DNA of 21,589 nucleotides from a virus, in IMG/VR virus record IMGVR_UViG_3300037189_023550, positions 1 to 21,589 of that record; one strand, 5' to 3'. The position numbers and the translations under genes were made by a program. The notes beneath the pieces are model-generated. The model did not search any database. It saw nothing but the letters and a program-made list of their open reading frames with translations, and was not told the DNA's origin. Positions 7,637 through 16,277 of this stretch are shown one piece after another; position 1 is the stretch's first letter, and each line of letters opens with the position of its first letter.

Positions 7637-10600
7637 ATGAATAGTATAACTCAAATAAATCCTAATACATTAACACCTAATCAGTCTTTTAATACACAAG
7701 ACTTTAATGTAATCCCTAACTTTACATTATCAAGCTCTTTTAATGATAATAAGGATACGATTGAGTATTTTGTATATGATTTTAATAATAATTTATTACA
7801 GAGTAATTATAATTTTGCAGGGTGGAAACCTCAATACTTAACCAGTGCCGAGGAAATTACCTCTATTACTATTAATCCTGAAGAAGATGCTATTGCCGCA
7901 GGCTTTAATACAGGTATAGTAAAAACGGTATACAATTATATTGCTCCTAAATTAAGTTCTTCTTTTGAACAACAATATTATATAAGCGAAATTTCTTCAA
8001 ATAGAACTGAAATTAGATTAAATTCTAATTTTTTATCTAACGAGGAAATAGCTATTGCTTATAATGAATTTAAGGCTCAATTAGATGATTTAAATTATTT
8101 CGATGAATTTTACTTAAATTTTGAAGATAATTTTTATGTATTAGCTGTTAATATTTTATTAGACATTACAACCCCAACATATTCAGTTTTAATTAAATTA
8201 TACGAACCTTTACCGGCAAATATACCATTAAAAACTCAAACATATGTTGTGGTTAAAACGGCTGAATCAACGGCTTACCAAATTGAATTTGAAGATATAG
8301 TATTAAATATTGATAATGTTTTACAATTAAAAACAGCTAATTTTAATATTCCTATTAAAAATGAAACTGGACCTCTTACAAGTTATCAATCCTATACTAG
8401 TATTACCTCTACTCCATTATCAGGCTCTTTATCTCAGTTATTAACTAATTTAGATGGTCCTAATTTTGATCTTTCAGTAGATTATGAAGATTATGAAAAC
8501 TTTGTTTTCTTTTCATCAGCAAATCAACGATTGTATAATTTTGAACAAAAAGTATCAAATATAGAGAATTATCAAAATCAAATTAATGCTATATATTCTA
8601 CCATTACCGGTTCAACATCTCAATCATTTGCTGTTTCTTCAAGTAAAGCAATTTTAGAGAAAAAAATCCAAGATGAAATAGTAAGTTTTGATGGGTATGA
8701 ATATTTTTTATACTATGATTCAAGTTCATATACTTGGCCTAAATCAAATTCTATCCCTCCGTATACTTTATATCCAACAGGATCATCTCAAGCTCTTAAC
8801 TGGTATACTACTCAAAGTATTTCAGCATCAATATATGATCAGAATAATCAAAATAATTTAATTTATGTAGTACCTGAATTTATTCGAAGTGACAATGATA
8901 ACACTAATTACATACTATTTGTAAATATGGTGGGTCAATTCTTTGACTATATTTGGTTATATACAAAAGGTATTACTTCTAAATTAAATGCAAATTCAAA
9001 TTTATATGAGGGTGTTTCAAAAGATTTAGTTGCAGATGTATTAACATCTTTAGGAACTAAAATATATGATAGTTCATATACCCTGGAAAACATATATAAT
9101 GCTATTATCGGTTTATCACCAAGTGGTAGTACATTGGTTCCAACAGGAAGTGAATTAATTACATCTTATGTAACAGCATCAGTTTCAGCTTCTTCTTTAC
9201 CAACTATTGAAGATTTTGTAAAATTATCTTATAAAAAAATATACCATAATTTACCTTATCTTTTAAAGAAAAAAGGTACAGTTGATGGTGTTAGAACTTT
9301 AATTAATGTATTTGGTATTCCTGATACTATTATTCGTATTAATGAATTTGGAGGTAAAGATAAAAACCCAAATACATGGGATCAATGGCAAAATGAATAT
9401 AACTTAGCCTACAATACTTCAGGATCTTATTTTATATCTTCTTCTTGGGAACTTGGACCTAATTGGGATACATTAACCCCCGCAAGTATACAATTTAGAT
9501 TTAAAACTAACGGGGTTCCTACTAATGGTGGATATTATTCTCAAAGTTTATGGACAAATAATATAAGCTCAGCTATTCGTCTAAGATATACAGGTTCAGG
9601 CTATACAAGTGGTTCCTATTCAGGTTCAATTCCAAGTTCTTCCTACCAATATGCTCTTTTAGATCTAATCCCAGATACAAGTGCTATTTCAACATCAGCA
9701 AGTGTTTACTTACCTTTTTTTAATGGTAATTGGTGGAGTGTAATGGTTACAGCTGATGTTAATTCTGGAGATTTTATATTATACGCTGGAGATAAAGTAA
9801 CTCCTGGGGGGAATTATAATGAATATAACTTTTTAGCTAGTTCATCGGTAACGGCAAATGAAGCTGCTTGGACAGATAGTGTATATAGTTATTTTCCGGC
9901 TACTGCAAATTCCTCTTTAGGTAAGATGTTTAGTGGTTCTTACCAAGAAATTAGATATTATGATACTATACTAAACTCTAGTGTATTTAAGGATTATATT
10001 ATGAATCCTTATTCAACCGAAGGAGCAGGGGGAATAAATTCATCCCCAAATGAATTAGCATTTAGAGCCCCCTTAGGTGGAGAATTATATACAGGTTCTA
10101 AATCAATCCACCCTAAAGTAACGGGATCCTGGATAACAGCTTCATCCTTTATTTCTAATGATAGTAATTTTTATATAAGTAATACATCAAGTTTTGTAAA
10201 TAATTACGAATATATTTACTTTGATCAAGTACCAGTAGGAATAAAAAATATTGTTACTGAAAAAATTACTCAAATTAATGGAGTATTACCTTATAGTGGA
10301 AGTGAAGAAGTAAATTTACCTACAAATAAAGTCCTTTCTCCATTTATTTCAATACAACAAAATTATCCTATAAGTCAAAGTTATACTAATGATATTAACT
10401 ATACAGAAGTAGCTTTATCCCCTCAAAATGAAATAAACGAGGATATAAATTCACAAATAGGATATTTTAATATTGGTAACTATATTGGTGATCCAAGATT
10501 AGTTTCCACCTCAGCTCAAACATATCCTGAACTGGATATTTTAAGTGAAGAATATTTTAAAAAATATACATCAAATTACAATATTTGGGATTACATTAGA

Positions 10601-12451
10601 ATAATTCAATATTATGATAATGCCTTATTTAAAATGATTAAAGATTATGTACCTGCTAGAACATCATTAGCTACGGGTATTGTAATTAAACAACATTTAC
10701 TTGAGAGAAACAAATATCCTGTTCCACAAGTAGATACTTATACAACTACTTCATATTATGGAAGTGGTAGTACACCTCCTCCTACATGGAATTCTCCTTT
10801 TGTATTTCAAAACCTAGAAATCACAGGCTCACCAATTCAAATGTATGAAATTAATGGAGGAACTGGAGGTACAATGCCTAATTTATTTGGATTAACTTCA
10901 TCTCAATATACAGGAAATAACGTAGTTAATATTACTCAAAGTTGGAGTGGTACTACCCCTTCACTTTCAGGTTCAGTTGCTTTTACTCAATCAAGTCAAA
11001 TTGAATTTTTCGATGGTGAATTAAGTGGATCTATTTTAGAGGTAGAAAATGGGGAATTAAATGAGGATAATCCATATAAAATGGCCCCCACTCAATTATC
11101 AGAATATACTATTTTCGGATCTTCCTTAACAACCCCAGGTGCTGGTCAAATTTTTTGGCAAATAAGTATTGGATATAATGGTTCTAATTATTATTTATAT
11201 GTAAGTACTTTATATATAAATGAAATTGATGAAAATGCATTAAATATAGAAGCAGCTTTATCTAATTTAAGGGCTGGGGATAAAATTACTCTTCCAGTAG
11301 CCTTTAGTGTAAATGCGACTCCATATACCGTAACAGTAACAGGGACTATTGCTTCCATTTCTCCCGAATCTCAAACAGTTTATAAAATTCAATTTGTTGG
11401 AGGAACAGTATCAACAACTACAATTTTTTCCCCTTATAACTTTGGTGATCCTTATGCGTATAATTCCATTACCTCAGATACAGCTGTAACTTTAGATCCA
11501 TTTTTAAATGAGGCAAATGGATATAATTATTCATCATTCAACCCATTAGTAAATAATATTATTATATCTCGTCCAAATGAAGAATTTTTTGATGTAGATT
11601 TTTCATCAAATGCTATTACTGCAGTAAATTTTAATACAATTATTTCAGCATCTAGAGGATCAGGTAGTGCAACACCAGCAACAGTCCCGGCTTCAAATTA
11701 TACTATAGCTAGAAGTGCTAATCCAAGATATAATGGAAGTACAACAACATCTCCAACAGGATCTATATCTCAATTATATGTTAATCAACCTATGATTTCC
11801 GGAAGTTCAATAGGAGCAGTAGCAAATGTTGAAGATTATTGTAATTGGTTTGCGTATTTTGATAATATAAGTCCTTCACTTGTAGCTTATAAAATATTCA
11901 TTGGTGGTTCACAAATCCAATCCTTTACTGGTGTTTCTGTAGTTCGTATTACTTCATTAATTAGTATAGATGGTAATAGAATTGATTTAAGTTCAACAAA
12001 TAATATTATTCCATCATCGAGTTTAACTGGGGCTTTAGATAATAAAGTAAATCCTTTAACAAGTAACATTCCTATATTAAATTCAATATTTCCCTCAAAT
12101 ATATTCTCAGGATATTTAGGTACCCCAATGGGTACTTCATCCATGGATACTCCAGTATCAATCCGCCAATATTCTTTTTCAGGAAGCAATGTTAATGTAT
12201 TTTCAGGAAGTTTTCAAAATTATCAAGTATTTTCAACCGGTGTAGCTCCTGATCTAAACGCTACTGGTTCTTATACATTTCAAAATGTATTTGGAAAACC
12301 AAATGAAAATCTAGTTCTTTTAGCTACTGGGTCTTTTATAACACCTACTGGAAACATTAATGGATTACTAGTCCCAGGAAATTTTAACCCACAATATACA
12401 GGTAGTTTATTAGGAATAGCACAATCTGTTGGATTCTTTTCAAATATTTAA
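7637..12451 (+). CDS. Giant virion structural protein (baseplate/tail-tip) with LamG/ConA-like insert
   Basis: 1604 residues. Residues about 1-530 are beta-rich. A helical segment around 525-575 (KLSYKKIYHNLPYLLKKKGT, then VRTLINVFGIPD) is strongly conserved in character and probably docks the protein to the baseplate. Residues about 613-795 look like a concanavalin-like LamG domain: strand FRFKTNG, NWWSVMVTADVNSGDFILYA, then SYQEIRYYDTILNSSVFKDY as the closing strand and helix. A second helical block at about 980-1030 contains DNALFKMIKDYVPARTSL and HLLERNKYPVP. The C-terminal 550 residues are Ser/Thr/Asn/Gly-rich beta sequence of adhesin type. Size and position resemble the large wedge protein gp7 of T4, but I see no direct similarity. 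Glycan binding at the host surface is the natural role for the LamG-like insert (inference). Confidence 0.7.
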   Translation: MNSITQINPNTLTPNQSFNTQDFNVIPNFTLSSSFNDNKDTIEYFVYDFNNNLLQSNYNFAGWKPQYLTSAEEITSITINPEEDAIAAGFNTGIVKTVYNYIAPKLSSSFEQQYYISEISSNRTEIRLNSNFLSNEEIAIAYNEFKAQLDDLNYFDEFYLNFEDNFYVLAVNILLDITTPTYSVLIKLYEPLPANIPLKTQTYVVVKTAESTAYQIEFEDIVLNIDNVLQLKTANFNIPIKNETGPLTSYQSYTSITSTPLSGSLSQLLTNLDGPNFDLSVDYEDYENFVFFSSANQRLYNFEQKVSNIENYQNQINAIYSTITGSTSQSFAVSSSKAILEKKIQDEIVSFDGYEYFLYYDSSSYTWPKSNSIPPYTLYPTGSSQALNWYTTQSISASIYDQNNQNNLIYVVPEFIRSDNDNTNYILFVNMVGQFFDYIWLYTKGITSKLNANSNLYEGVSKDLVADVLTSLGTKIYDSSYTLENIYNAIIGLSPSGSTLVPTGSELITSYVTASVSASSLPTIEDFVKLSYKKIYHNLPYLLKKKGTVDGVRTLINVFGIPDTIIRINEFGGKDKNPNTWDQWQNEYNLAYNTSGSYFISSSWELGPNWDTLTPASIQFRFKTNGVPTNGGYYSQSLWTNNISSAIRLRYTGSGYTSGSYSGSIPSSSYQYALLDLIPDTSAISTSASVYLPFFNGNWWSVMVTADVNSGDFILYAGDKVTPGGNYNEYNFLASSSVTANEAAWTDSVYSYFPATANSSLGKMFSGSYQEIRYYDTILNSSVFKDYIMNPYSTEGAGGINSSPNELAFRAPLGGELYTGSKSIHPKVTGSWITASSFISNDSNFYISNTSSFVNNYEYIYFDQVPVGIKNIVTEKITQINGVLPYSGSEEVNLPTNKVLSPFISIQQNYPISQSYTNDINYTEVALSPQNEINEDINSQIGYFNIGNYIGDPRLVSTSAQTYPELDILSEEYFKKYTSNYNIWDYIRIIQYYDNALFKMIKDYVPARTSLATGIVIKQHLLERNKYPVPQVDTYTTTSYYGSGSTPPPTWNSPFVFQNLEITGSPIQMYEINGGTGGTMPNLFGLTSSQYTGNNVVNITQSWSGTTPSLSGSVAFTQSSQIEFFDGELSGSILEVENGELNEDNPYKMAPTQLSEYTIFGSSLTTPGAGQIFWQISIGYNGSNYYLYVSTLYINEIDENALNIEAALSNLRAGDKITLPVAFSVNATPYTVTVTGTIASISPESQTVYKIQFVGGTVSTTTIFSPYNFGDPYAYNSITSDTAVTLDPFLNEANGYNYSSFNPLVNNIIISRPNEEFFDVDFSSNAITAVNFNTIISASRGSGSATPATVPASNYTIARSANPRYNGSTTTSPTGSISQLYVNQPMISGSSIGAVANVEDYCNWFAYFDNISPSLVAYKIFIGGSQIQSFTGVSVVRITSLISIDGNRIDLSSTNNIIPSSSLTGALDNKVNPLTSNIPILNSIFPSNIFSGYLGTPMGTSSMDTPVSIRQYSFSGSNVNVFSGSFQNYQVFSTGVAPDLNATGSYTFQNVFGKPNENLVLLATGSFITPTGNINGLLVPGNFNPQYTGSLLGIAQSVGFFSNI

Positions 12452-12499
12452 TAAAAAATAATAAAATTATATATTTATAACATATAACAATAAAAACAA
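12452..12499 (+). promoter_or_regulatory. Intergenic promoter-like region (TATTTAT at 12472-12478)
   Basis: The gap between the giant structural gene and the 220-residue virion gene is nearly all A/T. TATTTAT at 12472-12478 is followed by AA and lies 21 bases before the ATG at 12500, matching the spacing at 550 and 18127. An A-rich leader (AACAATAAAAACAA) directly precedes the ATG, as is common in highly translated Bacteroidota genes. No hairpin terminator is visible for the upstream gene. Confidence 0.4.
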
Positions 12500-13162
12500 A
12501 TGGGATATTTAAATAACAGCGTAGTAACAATAGATGCAATCCTTACAGATACAGGACGCCAGTTACTAGCACAAAATGATGGTCAATTTAGAATCACTCA
12601 ATTTGCTTTAGCTGATGATGAAATAGATTATACACTTTATAATCCAAATCATCCCTCAGGTTCTGCATATTATGGTGAAGCTATCCAAAACATGCCTTTA
12701 TTAGAAGCATTTCCGCAAGCAACACAAGTAATGAAATATAAATTAGTTACTTTACCTCGTGGAACTGCTAAAATGCCTATCCTTGATTTAGGTTACAGTG
12801 CAATTATAATTAAACAAGGTGCTTCATTAGCAATCACACCTCAAACATTAAATTATTTAGGTGGGAATACTTATGAAACAGCAGGTTATACAGCAACAAT
12901 CTCAGATGTTCGTTTATTTAGTACATTTGAAGGTATTGGTATTAACACACCAGCTGTACAGGCACTTAATTTATCAAACCAAACACAAACACTAGGTACA
13001 TCCGTATCTAAAACAGTTGTTGGTAGTACAATTAACTTAAGAGCAACAACAGTGAATACATTGTTTGGTTCAAATAATCAATTACAAGCTACATTAACTG
13101 TAGAAGGTAGAGATTCAGGTGCTCGTTTAACAATCCCTGTAACAGTAACTCAAGTATCTTAA
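12500..13162 (+). CDS. Virion structural protein conserved in marine T4-like phages
   Basis: 220 residues. The N-terminus matches a virion protein family that I recall from marine T4-like phages: MGYLNNSVVTIDAILTDTGR, then ITQFALADDEIDYTLYNP near 32-49 and a run including SGSAYYGEAIQNMPLLEA near 53-70. The C-terminal about 60 residues (from around 160) are a beta-rich, Thr/Val/Leu-rich domain ending in LTIPVTVTQ, possibly an Ig-like fold. There are no catalytic motifs. It has its own promoter-like element and A-rich leader, so it may be made in larger amounts than its neighbours (inference). The exact position in the virion is not known to me. Confidence 0.72.
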   Translation: MGYLNNSVVTIDAILTDTGRQLLAQNDGQFRITQFALADDEIDYTLYNPNHPSGSAYYGEAIQNMPLLEAFPQATQVMKYKLVTLPRGTAKMPILDLGYSAIIIKQGASLAITPQTLNYLGGNTYETAGYTATISDVRLFSTFEGIGINTPAVQALNLSNQTQTLGTSVSKTVVGSTINLRATTVNTLFGSNNQLQATLTVEGRDSGARLTIPVTVTQVS

Positions 13163-13172
13163 TATATAGATT

Positions 13173-14225
13173 ATGTCATTTAAAAGATTAGAAACAGACG
13201 ATTTCGTAGTAAGCACAGATGCTATTTCTTCAACTCTGTGGTCCACTGATGCTCCATCATTAGCATCCGTTTTTTCATCATCCGCACAAGTTAATAGCTC
13301 TAATGGGGCTTTTTATACTAATGTGTATGATGCCGCTACAACTCAATCTGTCCAATTTGCAATAGCTTATGGAAATTCAGATGGAAGTGGTAGTTTAAAT
13401 TACAATATTGCTGTAAACGGAAAATCACCAACATCAACAATTTATGGTCAATGGCAAGATTTAGTAATTGGTGATGAAAATACTAATTTTACTTTTGGTG
13501 CTATTACATCATCTGAATTTTATGCTTTAACTTTTGAGAGAGCAAGATATAAAGATTCATTATTTTTAGGATCTCTTTCATTAACCCTTTCAGGTTCAGG
13601 TGGTTCTGTTACTATAACCGATAATAGTAGTTATGTAACATCAGTTCAATTTACAGAAGCTGGTAGAGTATTTCAATTAATTACAGGTTCAACAGGTACT
13701 AGAGCAACAATTTCATCAAGAAATACAGCTGATGGGTATTCAGCGAACTCAGGTTCTTATGGATGGTTACTCCCAGATATTGGAACTATTTTATTAAACC
13801 CTAAGGCATTAGCTGCTCCGGCAATTAGTGGAGGTATTGGTTTTTTATATAGTGGATCAGCAACCGCTTCAGCTGCTCCTAATGTTAGTCCAAATCAATC
13901 ATTATTTGTATCTCTAAGTTCATCTTTAGCTAATTTAGCTCCATCTGCTGATTTCTTTATTAATTCTCAAGAATCAATAACTTCCGATTATATATTTGTA
14001 AGACCAAGAACATCAGAATTTAATTATTCAGAAAACCCATCATTTATTTCAGGTTCAACTGGTGAGGTATTATATAGTAGTTTTATTAATAATCCTACAA
14101 CTTATATCACAACTATAGGATTATACAACGATACTAACCAATTATTAGCGGTTGCTAAATTGTCAAGACCTTTACCTAAAGACTTTACAAAAGAAGCATT
14201 AGTTCGCGTTAAGCTAGATTTCTAA
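13173..14225 (+). CDS. Virion/tail structural protein, paralogue of the next gene (A)
   Basis: 350 residues, Ser/Thr/Gly-rich and beta-type throughout. The N-terminus (RLETDDFVVSTDAISSTLW) and C-terminus (YITTIGLYNDTNQLLAVAKL at about 310-329, then SRPLPKDF and a final VRVKLDF) match a family found next to the 220-residue protein in other T4-like phages. The C-terminal unit recurs in the next gene, so the two are paralogues with divergent middles. Near 75-110 is a polar stretch, NYNIAVNGKSPTSTIYGQWQ. It begins ten bases after the previous stop. It is probably a tail- or neck-attached fibre or adhesin; no enzyme function is visible. Confidence 0.68.
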   Translation: MSFKRLETDDFVVSTDAISSTLWSTDAPSLASVFSSSAQVNSSNGAFYTNVYDAATTQSVQFAIAYGNSDGSGSLNYNIAVNGKSPTSTIYGQWQDLVIGDENTNFTFGAITSSEFYALTFERARYKDSLFLGSLSLTLSGSGGSVTITDNSSYVTSVQFTEAGRVFQLITGSTGTRATISSRNTADGYSANSGSYGWLLPDIGTILLNPKALAAPAISGGIGFLYSGSATASAAPNVSPNQSLFVSLSSSLANLAPSADFFINSQESITSDYIFVRPRTSEFNYSENPSFISGSTGEVLYSSFINNPTTYITTIGLYNDTNQLLAVAKLSRPLPKDFTKEALVRVKLDF

Positions 14226-14230
14226 AATGA

Positions 14231-15259
14231 ATGAGTGCATACAAACAATTTCTTTCATCTGATATAATTGTTACCCCTTTTGAGGTAAATAAGAGTTTTA
14301 CTTTTACTGGAGCTAATCAACTAACAGGATCTATTGTTGGAATTGATAGATTTATAGGAACAAACCTTTCAGGAACTCTATTTAATCCAAATACAGATCC
14401 TACAACAGGACAAGTATCCACTCAATATCAGAGATTAATTTATAGTTCAATTCAAGAATTATATTATTCAAATTATTTAAGTTCTAGTTATGGTAGTCCT
14501 GCTACCACCCAAAGTTTATTCCCCGGTAATAATCCTGAAGGAAATGTTTATATAGGATCTAGTGATTCAAGTGGAAGATATTTTAATTATAATCAAACAA
14601 CTTTAACTTTTGAAAAATATTTCCCAACAGGTTCAGGTTCAGTAATAGGAGTAATGTCAGTTCCATCTAAATTATATGGAAATTATATCCAACCCGGTTC
14701 ATTTATATGGAATATGGTTAGTGGTTCTGTAAGTGGATCAATATATGATGATGCAAATGGAAATTTAATTTTATCATCATCAGGAGAAATTTGTGGTCAA
14801 ATATTTTATCCTCACGGTTTAGCAGTAATTACTAGTGATAGCAACCCAGGACTAAATGGTTATGGATCCGCAACATATGGTAGTAGTTTATATGGAGGTG
14901 GAAATGTACAAATTACTAATGCTTTTGTCACTTCATCAAATGTAACTTGTTCATTTTCTTCATCTCTTACAATATATGAAACTCAATATAAATGTACTAT
15001 TAGAGATAATGAATACAATTTTACCCTAAACCCAAGTATCTCCTCAGGAAGTACTCAAATTAGTGCCTCAAATGGTACTTTTTTTACACCGGGACAATAT
15101 CTATATAGTTTTGCAACTGCTTCGTATTTTAATCCTTATATTACAACAGTAGGGTTATATGATGACAATCAAAATTTAATAGCTATAGGTAAATTAGCAC
15201 AACCTTTACCTTTATCCCCTACAACCGATACAACAATATTAATTAATCTAGATAGATAA
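14231..15259 (+). CDS. Virion/tail structural protein, paralogue of the previous gene (B)
   Basis: 342 residues of the same type as its upstream neighbour. The N-terminus YKQFLSSDIIVTPFEVNKSF corresponds to the other protein's 'K-R-L-x-x-D-D-F-V-V' start. The C-terminus (near 301) reads YITTVGLYDDNQNLIAIGKL and then AQPLPLSPTTDT, ending in ILINLDR. The middle is Ser/Gly/Tyr-rich (ATYGSSLYGGGNVQITNAF around 215-233). The start chosen is ATG 14231; an overlapping ATG at 14227 lies in a different frame. The gap to the previous gene is five bases. The pair probably makes related surface structures. Duplication followed by divergence of the exposed middle is the simplest explanation. Confidence 0.68.
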   Translation: MSAYKQFLSSDIIVTPFEVNKSFTFTGANQLTGSIVGIDRFIGTNLSGTLFNPNTDPTTGQVSTQYQRLIYSSIQELYYSNYLSSSYGSPATTQSLFPGNNPEGNVYIGSSDSSGRYFNYNQTTLTFEKYFPTGSGSVIGVMSVPSKLYGNYIQPGSFIWNMVSGSVSGSIYDDANGNLILSSSGEICGQIFYPHGLAVITSDSNPGLNGYGSATYGSSLYGGGNVQITNAFVTSSNVTCSFSSSLTIYETQYKCTIRDNEYNFTLNPSISSGSTQISASNGTFFTPGQYLYSFATASYFNPYITTVGLYDDNQNLIAIGKLAQPLPLSPTTDTTILINLDR

Positions 15260-15261
15260 CC

Positions 15262-15798
15262 ATGGCAACTTTAAATAATTCCAACATTGTAAACGGAAAT
15301 ACAATCCAACCAAATGATATCCTACAACTATATTCAGCCTTAACATCAAATGGAGGATATGATGTTTCCATTAGTGGTAGTTTAACAGGTTCAGCAACCT
15401 CAGCCTCTTTTGCAATAAGTTCATCACGTGCTGTAACAGCCTCTTTTGCAATAAGTTCATCACGTGCTGTAACAGCCTCTTTTTCTTTAAATGCCTCTTC
15501 TACATTAGGTACCATAAATGTTATCCCTCAAGGAGATTCACCACGACTAATGTATTTAATTGCAGGATTTGCCACTTTTGGGGGAGGTTCTACCACATCT
15601 GCTTCTATTTCTTTAAATTCATTCTCTCCCGCACCTACTCCAACAACTTTAGGAACCGATATTTGGGTAACAGCAAACTCTGTAGACGATCCAGGTCCTC
15701 CAATTAAAGCAACAATTAATGGAGGTTATTTAGAATTTTTCGATGATACTTCTACATATATGGGTAATGTAATTTATACAGGATATATAAAAGTATAA
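15262..15798 (+). CDS. Short tail-fibre-like protein with tandem 12-residue repeats
   Basis: 178 residues. Residues about 36-80 are an Ala/Ser repeat region in which the 12-residue unit ASFAISSSRAVT occurs twice exactly and is followed by ASFSL; ATSAS precedes it. Such Ala-Ser-hydrophobic repeats are common in trimeric phage fibre shafts. After the repeats comes a beta-rich C-terminal domain (IPQGDSPRLMYLIAGFATFG, later GGYLEFFDDTSTYMGNVIYT) that would be the tip. It starts two bases after the previous stop, with no Shine-Dalgarno sequence. It is the last structural gene before the DNA-metabolism genes. Receptor binding is plausible but inferred. Confidence 0.65.
   Translation: MATLNNSNIVNGNTIQPNDILQLYSALTSNGGYDVSISGSLTGSATSASFAISSSRAVTASFAISSSRAVTASFSLNASSTLGTINVIPQGDSPRLMYLIAGFATFGGGSTTSASISLNSFSPAPTPTTLGTDIWVTANSVDDPGPPIKATINGGYLEFFDDTSTYMGNVIYTGYIKV
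15403..15474 (+). repeat. Perfect 36-bp tandem repeat, two copies, inside the fibre gene
   Basis: Bases 15403-15438 and 15439-15474 are identical. A third partial copy of nine bases (GCCTCTTTT) follows at 15475-15483 before the sequence diverges. The unit encodes 12 residues, so copy-number change keeps the frame. Identity at every synonymous position points to a recent duplication. Confidence 0.95.
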
Positions 15799-15803
15799 AA
15801 ATT

Positions 15804-16265
15804 ATGAAAAATTGGTTATATCAAAATAAAGAGGTAAATTCCCTAGAGGATTTACCTCAAGATGCTTTTGGTTTTATATATGTAACTACTCATATACCAA
15901 GTGGGAAAGCATATATTGGAAAAAAATCTTTATATCATAATATAAAGAAAAAACTCACTAAAAAAGAATTAGCTGAACAAACCGGACCTGGTCGTAAACC
16001 TACTACTAAAGTAGTTCAAAAAGAAAGCGATTGGAAAACATATTTTGGTTCTGCTAAACCTGTACTAGAAATCATCAAGGAAGACAAACAAGACGAATTT
16101 AAACGTGAAATTCTTAAAGTAGTTAATAATAAAAAATTATTGACTTATTACGAATGTAAGTATCTTTTTATGATGGGTGTTTTAGAATATCCCGAATCTT
16201 ATTTTAACGACAATATTTTAGGAAAATTTTTCGCACGTGACTTTGGAGTAGCAAAAGAGAATTAG
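15804..16265 (+). CDS. GIY-YIG-type nuclease-like protein
   Basis: 153 residues. The GIY and YIG strands are seen as GFIYVTTHIPSGKAYIGKKS (about residues 23-42). A basic insertion with KKKLTKKELAEQTGPGRKP follows. SDWKTYFGSAKPV (about 75-87) and the helix YYECKYLFMMGV (about 114-125) provide the later Tyr/Ser and the putative metal-binding Glu of the fold. The family includes T4 Seg homing endonucleases, but many phages carry such single-domain proteins as resident genes. No intron or split gene is evident here. It starts five bases after the fibre gene's stop and precedes the primase by 12 bases. Role: DNA cleavage or processing during replication or recombination, or exclusion of competing phage; the sequence does not decide. 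Confidence 0.72.
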   Translation: MKNWLYQNKEVNSLEDLPQDAFGFIYVTTHIPSGKAYIGKKSLYHNIKKKLTKKELAEQTGPGRKPTTKVVQKESDWKTYFGSAKPVLEIIKEDKQDEFKREILKVVNNKKLLTYYECKYLFMMGVLEYPESYFNDNILGKFFARDFGVAKEN

Positions 16266-16277
16266 TATATTATCATT

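Noticed and set aside
11887-12189. 100-codon antisense reading frame in the giant structural gene
   Set aside because: A shadow of a strongly coding sense frame, with no domain or regulatory support.
15403-15483. CRISPR-like or regulatory repeat
   Set aside because: The copies are directly adjacent with no spacers, and they encode an in-frame fibre repeat.
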